From positions 50,108,386 to 50,172,385 of the forward strand of contig NC_133103.1 of assembly GCF_022965805.1 (NCBI RefSeq): a stretch of 64,000 bases of DNA, given 5' to 3'. Position numbers and translations under genes: made by a program. The DNA comes from Primulina eburnea. Its lineage: Eukaryota; Streptophyta; Magnoliopsida; Lamiales; Gesneriaceae. Shown piece after piece: positions 11,486 through 23,297 of this stretch; positions within the stretch are counted from its first letter, which is position 1; the number at the start of each line of letters is the position of its first letter. The notes under the pieces were generated by a model. That model had not been told where the DNA came from and searched no databases. It was given only the letters and a program-made list of their open reading frames with translations.

Positions 11486-13770
11486 ATTAGAAGTTTCGCC
11501 CTCGAAACTTGAGTTCTTTTGCGTTTCAAAGAGGAAAGGGTATTTCTTGCACATGTTCTCTTCAAGTCCCAAGTAGCTTTTTTTTGGTGTGGTTAGACCA
11601 TTGTACTTACACATGGAGTGGTTCGTCATCTAAGTACTTGGTCCTTGTTGTCCATAATGTGAAAAGAGACATCTTTATATTTCAGCTCTTTCCACAAGTT
11701 ACCATTGACCATGAGCGGTTTAATTTCCACAACATGACCTGGGTTCAGGATCTATTTTCTTAGTTCTGACTTGTGAAATACATTATGGAATCTAGATATA
11801 TCTGGTGACAATGCTATTCTGTAAGCCAATGTGACAATCTCTCCAGATTTTGAATGGTTCTACGTACCGAGGATTCACTTTTTCAACTTTACTGAATCTA
11901 ATGATCCTTTCATTAGTGAGACCCTTTATATAAGTTTTTTTTTTACATCCAATGTGAATTCCATTGGTCTCTTTTTAAGATTAGAATAACTCTTTTGCTG
12001 GTCTTATGTAGCCTTGAGTCTGTTTTTGATGATGACTACTTTTCCATTGTCTCTTGGATTAGTTCTAGCCCAGTTATGACTGTCTCCTTTATTTCGTCCA
12101 TGTACATTGATGATCGACACTTCACTTGTTGGCATACTTGCCACTTGGATATAAACTCGACGAAGTCTCTTTTCATTCTGCTTCGCCAGAAACTTTCTTT
12201 CAAGTCCTTGTACATCCTTGTACTAACGGGATGGATTGAAAATGTTGACTTATGTGCATCTTGCATCACTTCTTATCAAAAATTGTTGATGTCTAGCACA
12301 CATAATCGTCCTCTCATCCCTAGGATTCTGTCTGGGTCCACTTGAAAATCTGACGACTTTATTTCCTTGGCTTGTTCTTTGAATTTCTCTAGTATCATGC
12401 CTCGACGCTAATTTAACTTGACTGCTTCTCGAAGTCATGGTTGTGCGGAGAGTGATGTTATGTTATCTTACTCATGTTTTACTCAAAGCATCGGCTACCT
12501 TATTTGCCTTGATGAGGTGGTAGCTTATTATCAAGTCATAGTTCTTGAGTAACTCTATTCACCTTCTTTATTTCATTTTTAATTCTTTTTGCATGAACAA
12601 AAATACTTGAGGCTTGGTAGTCTGTGAATATTTCACACTTTGCATCGTAGAGATAGTGTCTCCAAATTTTCAAAGCAAATATTACTGTTGCCAACTCGAG
12701 ATCATGAGTATGATAGTTTGACTCATGCGGCTTCAGTTGACTAGCCTGTCTTCCATGAGTACGCCTGTGAGATCTTCCTTTGATGCTTCACTGTAGATGG
12801 TAAAATCCTTCTCCTCAGTAGATAATACCAACATTGGTGTAGATGCTAGCTTCTCCTTTAATGTTTGAAAGCTCTTTCACATCTTTCTCTTCAGTTGAAT
12901 TCATAGTTCTTTTGTGCGAGTCTCATTCGTGATACGAATACTGAAGAGAAGCCCTCGACGAATTTCAGCTAATAGTTTGGTAATCCAAAGAAGCTTCTAA
13001 TTTGGTTGCATTCTTATGTTTCGGCTAATCTAAAATTACCTCTACTTTCTTTGGATCCATTGTTACTCCGATTTTCGATCTTACATGATCTTATTTTGAA
13101 TGCTGACATTGGGGAGTCTTCTGCTCTGACCTTTAGCTTATGATAGCATGTCCTCAGGTCAAGCTTGAAGAAGACTACAGCTTATTTAAGTTGATTAAAA
13201 AGACCGTTTATTATTGAAAGAATATATTTATTCTTGATTGTGATCTTATTGATTTCTTTGTAATCTATACACAATCTCATATTTCCATCATTCTTCCTAA
13301 CAAATAGGACTGTAGCTCCCCAGAGGAATGCACTTGGTCTAATCTGCTTTTTGTCTAACAACTCTTGAAGTTGTTCTTTTAGCTCCATGAGTTCATCTGG
13401 AGCCATTTGGTATAGTGTATTGAAGATTAGTGCATCACTGGTACCAAATTTATCTCGAACTCTACTTCTTTGTCCGAGAACATTCCAAGAAGCCTTTATA
13501 GAAAAAAGTCCGAAAATTTTAGTATTATTGGAATATCTTCCAACTTCAGCTCATCTCTTTCTTGCACTTTGTTCACCATTGCTAGGTAAACTTCTTCTCC
13601 CAATATTATGGCTTTCCAAGTCTGGGTACAGAAAAATATATTCATGTTTCTTGGCATCGCCATGTTACCTGATTTTTTGTTGATTCGGGGTTTAGAGTTT
13701 GACATTCTTACTCTGGCCATCTACTATTGCACGACTCTTAGATAACCAATTCATCCCTAGGATAGCGTCG
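11486..13770 (-). pseudogene. degraded gypsy pol
   Basis: Recognisable pieces in minus-strand order: a protease end with an ILGMNWL-like stretch near 13750, the protease-RT linker (about 13720-13500), the RT start ([11 protein letters not shown] and [12 protein letters not shown], about 13390-13230), an integrase knuckle region with HPVSTRMYK (about 12230-12120) fused to a later integrase segment, and at the 3' end a GRGRNF-like coding signature beside the polypurine tract. Most of the RT core, RNase H and integrase core cannot be read through. It is related to the Tekay-like pol at 1-3246 but older and broken by many indels. Confidence 0.78.
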
Positions 13771-14579
13771 AAATATAGTGAAGTGAGTTGAATCAATCGA
13801 CACTGAATATATGCGAATTGATATTAGTTTTATCTTATCTTGAATTATCTCAATTACTATCTCAAAACTTAAAACTCATATAGACTATTGAAACTTAACT
13901 CATTATCGATCTATAGCTTATTGACTTAAATCCTAAAATTATAACCTAGTCGTTACCTCAAATAATTATTATTTTTCTTTCTAAATCTTACTTTCATCAA
14001 GACCATGAGCCTGTCACGCTCTAACACAAATGATTTCATTGAATATCATTCTCTTTGAATCATTTTTAGTACCGAAAAAACTCAAAGCTTATTGTACTAT
14101 ACTTTTCTTGATTTCCACCAATATCACATAACTTATTTTATTTATGTAAGGTGGTAGCCTACTTGTTATCTCAAAATAATATAAATTTCTTAGCCCAAGG
14201 ATATTGTCTCACAAGATATTCCAAGGTCCTACATATTTAAAGTTAGCGCTTAGCATTTTTAATAACCCAAACTTATTCCCACATAGTTAATCAATGACAC
14301 AAAATCAACTTCTATGGTGGAATACCCAAAACTTATTATATAATTCTTATATCAAATTTTCTCATATTAGTTTCCATAAATAACTTATCATCCTTGAGTC
14401 AAATTTTTCTTCTTAATTTGGAAGTTAAACTCAACTTATATATGATAGGTATATTCCCAATAATATACACAAATACTAATTGTCTCCATAATACAATTCC
14501 ATAAAAATTCGACAAGTAGTCCCAAAAATGCGTTGAAGAGGATTTTTCTAGAATTTTTTCCAAAAATATAAAGTTTAGA
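13771..14579. other. unassigned AT-rich segment inside the gypsy composite
   Basis: It lies between the degraded protease end and the leader near the right primer site, where gag would be expected. I see no CCHC knuckle or gag-like frame, so gag is deleted, replaced or beyond recognition. Confidence 0.4.
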
Positions 14580-14892
14580 CATTGACCCATGGATAGAAAG
14601 AATACGTCGAGAGGATTCCAGAAAAGTCGACAGAATTAAATTCTGAGTTTCCTATAAAAAGTTATGAGTCAGTACGAAACTTTCCTTAATTGGCAAAAAC
14701 GCGATTTTGGAGGTCTAAATGAAGGATTTCGCGTTTTCAACCCCTACCTCACCACAAAGTCGTGAAAATCGCTCGTTGGGCCGTTTCAGAGGGAACTGCA
14801 TTGGCCGATTTTAAAAATTCCACCAAAAATTTTTCCGATCGATTTTCTTTCCCAACCAGATTATGAACCTAGCTGCTCTGATACTACTTAAA

Positions 14893-16260
14893 TCTCACGC
14901 CCGATACTGGGGTTAGTCGATGTCGGGGTTGTCTCACAATCACATAATTGCAAAACAACAAGCTTGTAGTAAATTGCAATAACCAGTCTTTTTCATAACA
15001 AGTAATCGTCTTTACAATGCGATGGAAATAAAATGCGGAAGCGAAATACATGATGATAAAATTAAAATACAGAAGAAAATCGACTGGTCTCGAATTGGAT
15101 TTACTTCATCACCATTCCCAAAAGTAATATTGCTCTTCATCCTAAATTTGTTCCTCGTTCTTATCTGGGTGGGAATGTAAGGAGTGATTATTTTAGAATA
15201 TACTCAGTAAATGAGGGCCGGTCGTGCATAACAAGTATCAAGGATATACATACAAATAAATTATCAAAATTTCAATATTAAACATGTTTAGTCAAGTACT
15301 AATACAAATACGAATATAGCACTGAAAATCATCTCATTTTCTATGGTTTTTACTGATCAATCCCTTATATATTACTCCTCTAAGGGGCGAGGCCAAAGGA
15401 ACGGTTATTATAACCCACCAGCATCAGGGCCTAAACAAAGCATATCAAAGTTCGAAATTTCCTTTACCATTTCTAAATCAAATCATTACAGTGCATTTTA
15501 AATAATTCAAACATGCTTTCAAATATTATAACTGATATCGAACAACGATTAATTCAGGGGATTTTATACCAAATGGAAATGAATATATCATGTCGATCGA
15601 ATTTTCAAAGTCATATTTAATTTATTTTCGAAATATATCATGCTCACTTAAAAAGAAATTAAGTGTGCCAAATTTTTTATATAATAATATATATATTCAA
15701 AGGTACATTTTAAAATAATTAAATAAATGAACCATATTTATTAAAAGAATATAAATATCAAGAGCCACATAAAATAAACATAATCGTGCAAATTTATATA
15801 ATAATAGAAAAAACCCACTTACCTGAGAAATTGTTCCGAAAATATTGAAATAAACAATTTGGAGTTTGACACCAAAAACCAGTCACCTTGAAAAAAATGT
15901 TTGCGCCTAATTGAACTATTGGATCGATCTAAATTTTGGATATGTTGATCACAACTCGTGTAAGTGTATTCTGAACGGTAAAGATCGAATTTTTATGTTT
16001 AAAACAATGAGAAAAACTTTCTGGATTTGGGCATAATTTTTGCACTCAAAAATTGATTAGAAACTTTGAGTTATTTATGTGTAGGCAATTGGTGCCCTTT
16101 TATAGAGAATTGGTAAGGCACCCCACTACTCCATGTTCTCGTGTCTCAAATCACTACTCCATGATTTTCAAGCCACTACTCCATGATCATTCAACCACTA
16201 AACCATGTTTTTATGTCACTAAGTCATGTTTAATTAGCCACTAGGCCATGTGGATTTTCA
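14893..16260 (-). repeat. right (5') LTR of the gypsy composite
   Basis: It is the full-length partner of the LTR at 10919-11470. The left end reads TCTCACGCC where the partner has TGTCACGCC. The right end is GATTTTCA. The extra middle (about 15254-16085) has a GGGGCGAGGCC block on the plus strand resembling the Tekay-like LTR near 3805 in the opposite sense, so the two families are related. The same TATA motif (TTTTATAGAG) lies near 16095. Confidence 0.72.
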
Positions 16261-17252
16261 AGATGCACTAATTTGTGTAAAAACGATAAAAAATCTATTG
16301 ATTAGGCGGCCTAGACGTTTTAAAATGTAATGTTTGCATTAAAAAAAGATGAGTGATATGTAATGTTTCAAAGCGTCTACTCGTCTTAAAGTGCGGAAAT
16401 ATTTTTTAATAGATGTTTGCATCATAATAGTGTTTTATTAGTGTTTAAAATCTATTGATTAGGCGGCCTAATATATATATTGATTAGGCGGCCTAGACAT
16501 TTCAAGATATTATGCAAACAATCATATTCAAACTTAAAAAAGATCCGCCTAGGCTATTGATTAGGCGGCCGCCTAGACATTTTGCATCAGATAAAGATGA
16601 GTAATATGCTATTGATTTGGAGTTTGAATATGATTGTTTGCATAATATCTTGATTTGCGGGCGTGCCAGTGCAAAGATGCACCAATTTATGTAAAAACGA
16701 TGAAAATCTAACTTCTAAAAACACAACGATTGTAGATACTAAATTTGACTGTCTTTAATGATCTCTTAAACAAATATGACCTAAACATAGAAAAACAACT
16801 GGAAATTGAGAAATAAAATCCTAACATGATTTATATTTTGAATAAACTGTAGGAATTATTAAAATATTAACATAAAACAAAAAATGTCGTTGAAACCTAA
16901 AGAAAAATGACTTGAACTAATGAAATCTAGAATTAAAACTATTAAAAATGACTGATCAATGCTATGAGAATCCTGCAGGGAGTTTGCTAGAATTTTCGCG
17001 AGAGATTGTGTGTGTCTTTCTGTGTTGGCCGATCTTTTTTCTTTTGAATGATGTGCATTTCTCTCCACTCTCTCATTATCCATGATCTTTTGCTCTTTCA
17101 TCCCATTATCCCTTTCTCTTTCTTCACACGATCTTCTCCTCTTTTGACTCTTGGTGATCAGTTTAAATCAATAAGAATTTATCTGCCACATTTGATAGGC
17201 TTGAATCATTTAATTGGGCCATCATAATTTAATTTTTAGCCCAAACAATTAC
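16261..17252. other. non-coding repeat-rich DNA
   Basis: It holds four or more copies of GATTAGGCGGCC, a perfect foldback (listed separately), and a roughly 40-bp direct repeat (from about 16261 and again from about 16674, sharing TGTAAAAACGAT). After 16720 it is AT-rich, with a pyrimidine-rich stretch near 17035-17150 that looks LTR-like. No gene is supported. Confidence 0.5.
16503..16652. repeat. perfect 32-bp foldback repeat
   Basis: The arm at 16503-16534 (begins CAAGATATTATGCAAACAAT) is the exact reverse complement of the arm at 16621-16652 across all 32 bases. The 86-bp loop carries GGCGGCCGCCTAG. No clear target duplication was found, so it may be a MITE-like foldback or a local inversion duplication. 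Confidence 0.85.
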
Positions 17253-18177
17253 TGTAAGAACCGGATTTTTCAAACCTTTTTAATTAAACGTTGTAAAGAA
17301 ATTTTAAGAGCATAGGATTTTGATTCTTGTATTAGCTAGAATAAGATATACATATTGGAGAATATTTGTTTGGAAATCTTTATTGCCAAGTCAATAATAT
17401 CTACACTAAAGCAAGCATATTTTCGAAATTGGTAGGATATATTGCAAGGTTGGAAGATATCATACAAGTCTAGAGGAATTAAGGCATGAATATTGCAAGA
17501 AAATTTCAAAAATCGTACTAGATTATATGCCTAAATATGGTGATACATAGATACAAGGATCCTTACAAGGTTAACTGGAAATAATCCATCAACTTTTGCA
17601 CAAATCCTTTGACCTAGCCACCATATTTTTTGAGCCAATCAAAGGGATAGGAATCAAGGAATAAATCCCACACTTTGGTAGCTAAATAATCATTCAATTA
17701 TGGGATGGGATTTTGGAGCCAAAAACTTGAGATTGAGGCCAAGTTTGGACTTTAGCTCCATTCCCCTCACCTATAAATACCCCATCACTCCTAGCATTCC
17801 CCACACCACAATTTTCGAAATACCTAGCTGAAAATTTCGTAATTCCAGCAGCATAGTTGAGGTGAAGTTTTGCTTGCATTCGTCCAAGAATTATGCTAGA
17901 AAGTGAGCCGTAGTGCTGCCCAAGCAAGAAGCAAGAAGCGATGGTGAAGATTTTGATATTTTAGTTTTAAGTTTAAGTTTTTATTTCAGTTGTAATGTTT
18001 CTGTATTAAATTCTGTCGTTTTTCTTTTCGGTTATTGGCTTGTAAAGACATTGCTATCAATTTGAAATTATGAAACAAACTGGTTTTGGTTTAAATTATG
18101 CTATGAGGTTGGTTATTTTCAATTGTGTGATTGCTAATAACGTCGGTGTCAACTAATAGCGGTCTTGGGACGTGACA
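17253..18177 (+). repeat. solo gypsy LTR with near-perfect target duplication
   Basis: It starts TGTAAGAACC and ends CGTGACA. It is flanked by ATTAC (17248-17252) and ATTAT (18178-18182), a 5-bp duplication with one change. A TATA box (CTATAAATACC, near 17771) is present. Its start and end match the Tekay-like LTR at 3242-4375, so it is the same broad family. With no internal region on either side, it is best read as a product of LTR-LTR recombination. Confidence 0.87.
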
Positions 18178-18551
18178 ATTATCCCAGCAAGCATGGGCCA
18201 AAATGATCGCACAATGTTTCACGTCACTGCATGTGGGCTTCATGGCTAGTTGTGTGAGTTCACAGACTTTTTCAATATTTCAACCAATTAGCCGCTCAAA
18301 TAATTTTACTCTCATACGCAAAAAATATTTTCTAATTTGTTGGGCTTTCATTCACACTTATTCTTGGGCCAATAATTTATTTTTTGTGCAAACACAATGC
18401 TAGTCATTTCCAAAAATCATTCTTTTAAGAAGATGAGGAATATAATCACTCTAGCACAATATATTACTCATAATTGCAAGTTTAAATATTACATTCTTTG
18501 ATCAAACATTAGTATAGAGACAACGCATGCATGAAGTAAACACTTGGATGG

Positions 18552-18557
18552 TTTATT
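18552..18557 (-). terminator. possible poly(A) signal of the terpene synthase
   Basis: TTTATT on the plus strand is AATAAA on the coding strand, about 25 nt after the stop. That is close for a sole signal, and AT-rich near-matches lie further downstream. Confidence 0.35.
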
Positions 18558-18580
18558 ACACAAGTCATGACTTGAAATGT

Positions 18581-20923
18581 CTAAATCTTGAAGGGCTCGA
18601 CGTACATTGCAACAATAAGGGGTTTTAAAACCTTTTCTGGCTCAGTATATCCATCCTCATAGTTGTTGTAGGCCACACATATAATCCTTGTGATGTTGAG
18701 GATTATCGAATGGACCTCTTTTGAACACGGATATGGTCTCTTGAAATTCTGATTAATTTCTTTCCACGCATATGTAACCATTTCTTCAATCTCATTTATC
18801 GCCTCTTCCATTGTCACACCATTTTCCTTCATGTAGCAGTCGATACCAGTGGATATTTGGCCTCTTTCTTTCTCAGTCTACAATGATATTGGTAGTTATA
18901 ACTTATATACTAATTATTATATTTCTAACATTTAATATATCTTTCAAACACAATGATCATTTGAAGTTATTTTTTTTATTAAGCAGTTGGAAAAAAAATA
19001 ACCCTAAGAAGTAGGGTTGGATCAATCCTGCCATGCTCATTTAAAGAATTTGCGATGCTCGATGGTATGGCGCTCCGTGGTATGCATACGCCACTCCCAA
19101 TAATCCTTAGGGATAAAAAACTGATGTTCTTGGAGCGCAGGTCATTAGTTAAATCCACAAAAGTTGTGTAGTGCAGATAATGTATTTGTGTGGGAGTCAA
19201 ATCTTGTCCTTACAGAGTAAAGGAGTACTGGTACTGATTATCGAAACCATAGCCTATATTGGTTTATGAGGGCAAAATTCAACAATATTTGTAGATAAAA
19301 TGTTAATTATAAACATCATGGTCATTCCTACCTTATACGTAGCTACGTCATCAACTAGTCGACAAATTGCGAGGGATGCTCCAAGAATCTTTGGCATGGT
19401 ATTTAGCCATTCAAATTCTTCCCGAGTGGCAAAATCCAATACCATCAATGATGCATTCGAAAGAAAGTGGTAAGTGCCCGTTGTTAGAGCAATGTTGAGG
19501 TACTCTGAAAATGGTGGCAAGTAACCCTTGAGAAACCACTTGGCCTCGACATTGTAGCTTCTCACTTGTTCTTTCAACTATATATCATATTGTAACCAAA
19601 TCAAAATTATATGTCTATTAGTTTTCGATTGGAAAGAAATATTTTTATTTCGTAATTTGAAGTGAAAAAGTCATACCGCGCTTATCGTATGGTCTACTGC
19701 ATAAGATCTTTCTTTTATTGCTTGTTCTTCCTTAAATTCATCATAGAGTTTCAAAATGACAGTATAGAGTGGTTTCATATACTCTGGAAGTAAATCAATC
19801 TCTTTAATATCCCACCTGAAACAACCAACAAAAAATTATTAAGCAAAGGATGAATTAGTATGGAATTTCAATTTTCAAACTCTCTTGGCCAGCTGCCCAA
19901 GTTGTGCTTTTCCTTTACCTCTGAATCGCTATAGTGAAGGCATCTAGTTCTTCACTTGTGCCATAAACGTCAAATGTATCATCTATCAATGATAACAATT
20001 GGATGATTTTCGTCAACATGACTCGACCTCGAGAATACTTAGGCAAATGACATGCTCCCGCAGCCCAAAAGTAACACTCAACAAGTCTGTCTCTAGCATA
20101 AGGAAGTTTAGACATAATGTTCAGATCTCTCCACCACCTGTAGAATAACAAGAAAAAATAAACCAGATTTATGCCGGTTAAAACTCATTTTTAGAAAAAC
20201 CAAGTTTCGTCAAGTTCGTGAACATAATCACCAACAATGTTTAGATCTTTCAAGATGACAAACCAAGTCTTTACTTGTCTCTTTTTAAGTCCTCTCCTAC
20301 AATTAGGTGCATACCAATTTAATTTGTAGAGATCATATTTTTATGGACAGCATTGTTACCTCGAGACTTCACAGAGTTCTTGTTTGTGCAGCATTTGCAC
20401 TGCATTATAGTCTAGTTTGGCAAACTTGAGAAGTGATTCGTCCCTAGAATATTCGTCCTCCTCATAGACACAGATGTAATGGTACGATTCAAATCTTGGG
20501 TACCCCAAATGTAGGGGTTGCATGAGCGCATGTTCAACTTGTGTCTTGAGGGGTGATTTGAGGTTTGGATCCATGGACTTGAGGCACTCTTTTGTGAAAA
20601 CAAGGGCATCATCAAGTATAGTTTCATTGTGCTTTCTCAGATGCGCCGCTTCGTACAAACTCAGCAAGCCCCTAATATCACTTTTAAGAGATTCTTTGAA
20701 TTTTCCGTCGCGACCCTTGAATTTGCTAAATATTTCTGATAGAAACATAAATGATGGGAGTTATCTTTTGGATAATAGTCATGATGTATACATAAGCAAA
20801 CACATACCGTGGCACTCATCATTCCCATGCATGCTTTAAGGAGAAGTCAAAAATTTCACTTCAAATATATAGCGAAACTAAAACTCTAAGATTAAGAAGG
20901 ATAAATATATTACAAAGAAAAGT

Positions 20924-20991
<68 letters not shown>

Positions 20992-22504
20992 GCGGATCCA
21001 GGATTATATGTTTGGGGGCCGGCTCACCACCAACTATATATGAAGGTTTTAAGTTGGGCCTTTGACCCATTGTAAAGGTTCGTTATTTAGTTTTTCGACA
21101 AAAAATTACAGAGAATGGAACGCGGACCACATGCGTAAACCTTAAAACATTACAAGAATAAATGCTTATGGTCATCATATTCAATATTTAGTGACATTTT
21201 TAAGTTTTAGTGACACTTCCAACAAATACCCTCTATTCCAATGTCGTCTTAAACTTCCTGACATTTTTTAATGTCATTATAAGATGTCAATGACAACTTC
21301 ATATGTGTCACTAATTATTCATATAATGACAGTTTTAAATGTCAGGAAAACTCATGTTTTAAATACATTTATACATGCCTTGTTATTATAGTAATAATGA
21401 CAAATTTATATGTCAGTTAAAATCATGAAAACTAAAAGTGTCGTGTATGTTATTTATTGTGACAATAACAAATATGATAATATTTGGGTTGGATAAATAT
21501 TGGAGGAGGGAAAAATGATAAAATAAACGTAAGAATAAAAAAAACATATTAGATTAGTTATCCTGACATTTTTAATTAATGTAATTTTTTATATGAAAGG
21601 AAACAATTATTTTCCCTCCTCCAATATTTTTCCAACCCAAATATTCTTACATTTATTTATAGTGACAATTTTTAGTTTTTTAATGATTTTTTACGATGTG
21701 GGAAAAATATTTGTTTTCCTCCGACATCAATTAAAAATGTCAGGATAACTAATCTAATATTTCTTTATTTTACACATTATTAATTTTTTACAAGTGTCAT
21801 TATTAAGTATTTGTAACAACATTTAATTAAAAGTATCTACAAAAAAGTGTCACAATAGTCATTTATTGTTGTAGTGAAAGTCTATAACCATTAAACTAAT
21901 TATATATATACTACAAAAATGGTCAAATAATATATATACTATAATAAAATATATCTTATATAGTAATAGTTTTTTTTTGAAAAAGGGCCGTATCTATTTT
22001 TTATGGTCAAATAATATATATATTAAATAATAAAATATATGTTATATATTAATAATTTTTTAAAAAAAAATCGGATACATACCAGAAGTTAAGTGGAGTC
22101 CATGTTGCCTAAATAATCGGAAATGTACTGAAACATTGTTTAAGTCATAGTTGTCGTCTTCATAATTTGAATTCAAACCAAAATATTGTTCTAGTTTATA
22201 TTTGATTTCATCTTCAAAGTGATACGATATGCCGAGGCGTTCGAGTACATCGATCAAATTCATGGTGTCCACCATTTTGCTTTCTGAATTTGTTAACTTA
22301 GTTTTCACTTCATCTTTCAGCAATTCAATTTCCTTGGAATATTTTTCTGCTATCTGTATAGAAATAATATTCGTTAATTAATCATTTTATTCATGATATG
22401 TATGAAATAATAGATATAACACATACAGATCTATAGAAATAATATTCGTTAATTAATCATTTTATTCATGATATGTATGAAATAATAGATATAACACATA
22501 CAGA

Positions 22505-22540
<36 letters not shown>

Positions 22541-22733
22541 CAGAATTAAATTAAAAATTTGAAATTCGTTAATCGGTAATAATATAATATCTGGCAAGTA
22601 GAACACCAAATAAACTCAATGACTTGAAATAAAATACCTTATTATCAAACGTAAAATTCAAGAACTGTTCTCCCCATAGGCTTGGAGAAAAGTTGCCAAC
22701 CAATCGAACAGATTCATCTGAAAGTAGGGCCAT
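18581..22733 (-). CDS. sesquiterpene synthase (TPS-a type), seven exons, apparently intact
   Basis: Exons on the minus strand: 22733-22638, 22353-22083, 20735-20360, 20137-19919, 19815-19677, 19577-19332 and 18877-18581. They sum to 1644 nt (547 residues plus stop), with all junctions GT-AG and in frame. The seven-exon layout and sizes fit the TPS-a/b class. Motifs: R10-x9-W20 (RL variant) with [11 protein letters not shown] at 263-265, DDTFD at 300-304 and DDVATYKTE (NSE/DTE) at 443-451, so both metal-binding motifs are complete. There is no N-terminal transit peptide, so a cytosolic enzyme that ionises farnesyl diphosphate is likely. The product cannot be read from sequence. Intron 2 (1347 bp) holds a CACTA MITE and an AT microsatellite. 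No stops or frameshifts were seen. Confidence 0.93.
20926..20988. repeat. AT dinucleotide microsatellite in terpene synthase intron 2
   Basis: About 31 uninterrupted TA units lie just 3' of a GGGGCGGATCCAGG motif often seen at plant repeat edges. It probably varies in length between individuals. Confidence 0.95.
21148..21876. mobile_element. non-autonomous CACTA element (MITE) in terpene synthase intron 2
   Basis: The ends read CATTACAAGAATAAATG and, from the other side, CACTACAACAATAAATG, matching the CACTAC-type termini of En/Spm elements. A 3-bp AAA duplication (21145-21147 and 21877-21879) fits this superfamily. Sub-terminal TGACA/TGTCA motifs are frequent. The 729-bp element has no transposase and contains two interleaved inverted repeat pairs (see findings). 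Confidence 0.82.
22361..22538. repeat. 75-bp tandem duplication plus TA repeat in terpene synthase intron 1
   Basis: The unit beginning GAAATAATATTCG recurs after 75 bp (22361 and 22436) with no difference I can see. It is followed by about 15 TA units (22508-22537). It ends only a few bases from the exon 2 acceptor. Confidence 0.88.
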
Positions 22734-22810
22734 TCTGTGATTATATTATATTAAAATTGATATTTTTTTTGAGTTTCTTATATTCTTTGATATTCAAATG
22801 CACTCACTAC

Positions 22811-22821
22811 CTATATTTATA
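22811..22821 (-). promoter_or_regulatory. candidate TATA box of the terpene synthase
   Basis: TATAAATATAG on the coding strand lies about 80 bp upstream of the ATG at 22733-22731, allowing a 5' leader of about 50 nt. The promoter is short, because a Copia relic begins within about 500 bp upstream. Confidence 0.55.
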
Positions 22822-23297
22822 ATTGAGAAGTGTGCGACAATGTATGAATGGGTTCAAAATTTAGAACGTGGTTTTGTCCTATCTATAATTTTAATAAAAA
22901 TAATTTTGTAATACTTTTATTTTGTAGATCATAATTTTTATTTTTCTCGTTATCTTTTTCTTTTTGTTTTGTATTTCTCTTTTGGTTTATTTACTTACAA
23001 ATATTGATGACTTTGCATCATTTGTTATCTCAATCACTTCGATCTTTCGATTTTTATGTTCTTTTTTGTTGTAGTTTGATCTTTCGTTGGGTTATTATGT
23101 GTCTTCCTTTAGAATTTGTATCTCTTTGATTGTCGTTTTCATCATTTCCTTTGGTTCATCTATTTCTACATTCACATTCTGCAATTCATGTATTATAATT
23201 GATTGGTCATCATTTTGATCTTCACCATATTTGGTTAATCTAAATACAAATTCGTATTTATGTGGTTGTTCTTCTTCGAGTTGTTGCAAGTAGTCAC

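Larger units (their letters stand above)
10606..16260 (-). mobile_element. minus-strand gypsy composite: LTR-leader-pol-LTR-leader
   Basis: Read on the minus strand: an LTR (16260-14893), primer site for tRNA-Met (14886-14875, one mismatch), leader (about 14870-14580), unassigned sequence, degraded pol (13770-11486), polypurine tract (11485-11471), a second LTR (11470-10919), and then a second primer site (10912-10901) with a second leader (about 10900-10606). The two leaders are near copies. One LTR therefore has both a polypurine tract and a primer site next to it. That indicates a tandem array made by unequal recombination and then truncated. Confidence 0.78.

Noticed and set aside
9274..16265. 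Single 7-kb insertion flanked by AAGAT
   Set aside because: AAGAT occurs at both edges, but the right one overlaps the LTR's terminal CA, and the sequence after it does not continue the Copia relic. Probably chance.
18979..19200. Minus-strand 73-codon frame, and an opposite-strand frame, in terpene synthase intron 6
   Set aside because: It lies wholly inside an intron with good splice sites. The opposite frame has a faint protein-like look but no family I can support.
23095..23289. Minus-strand 64-codon frame between the terpene synthase promoter and the Copia relic
   Set aside because: Low-complexity acidic frame with no domain. It may be an inverted scrap of the Copia relic, but the evidence is too thin.
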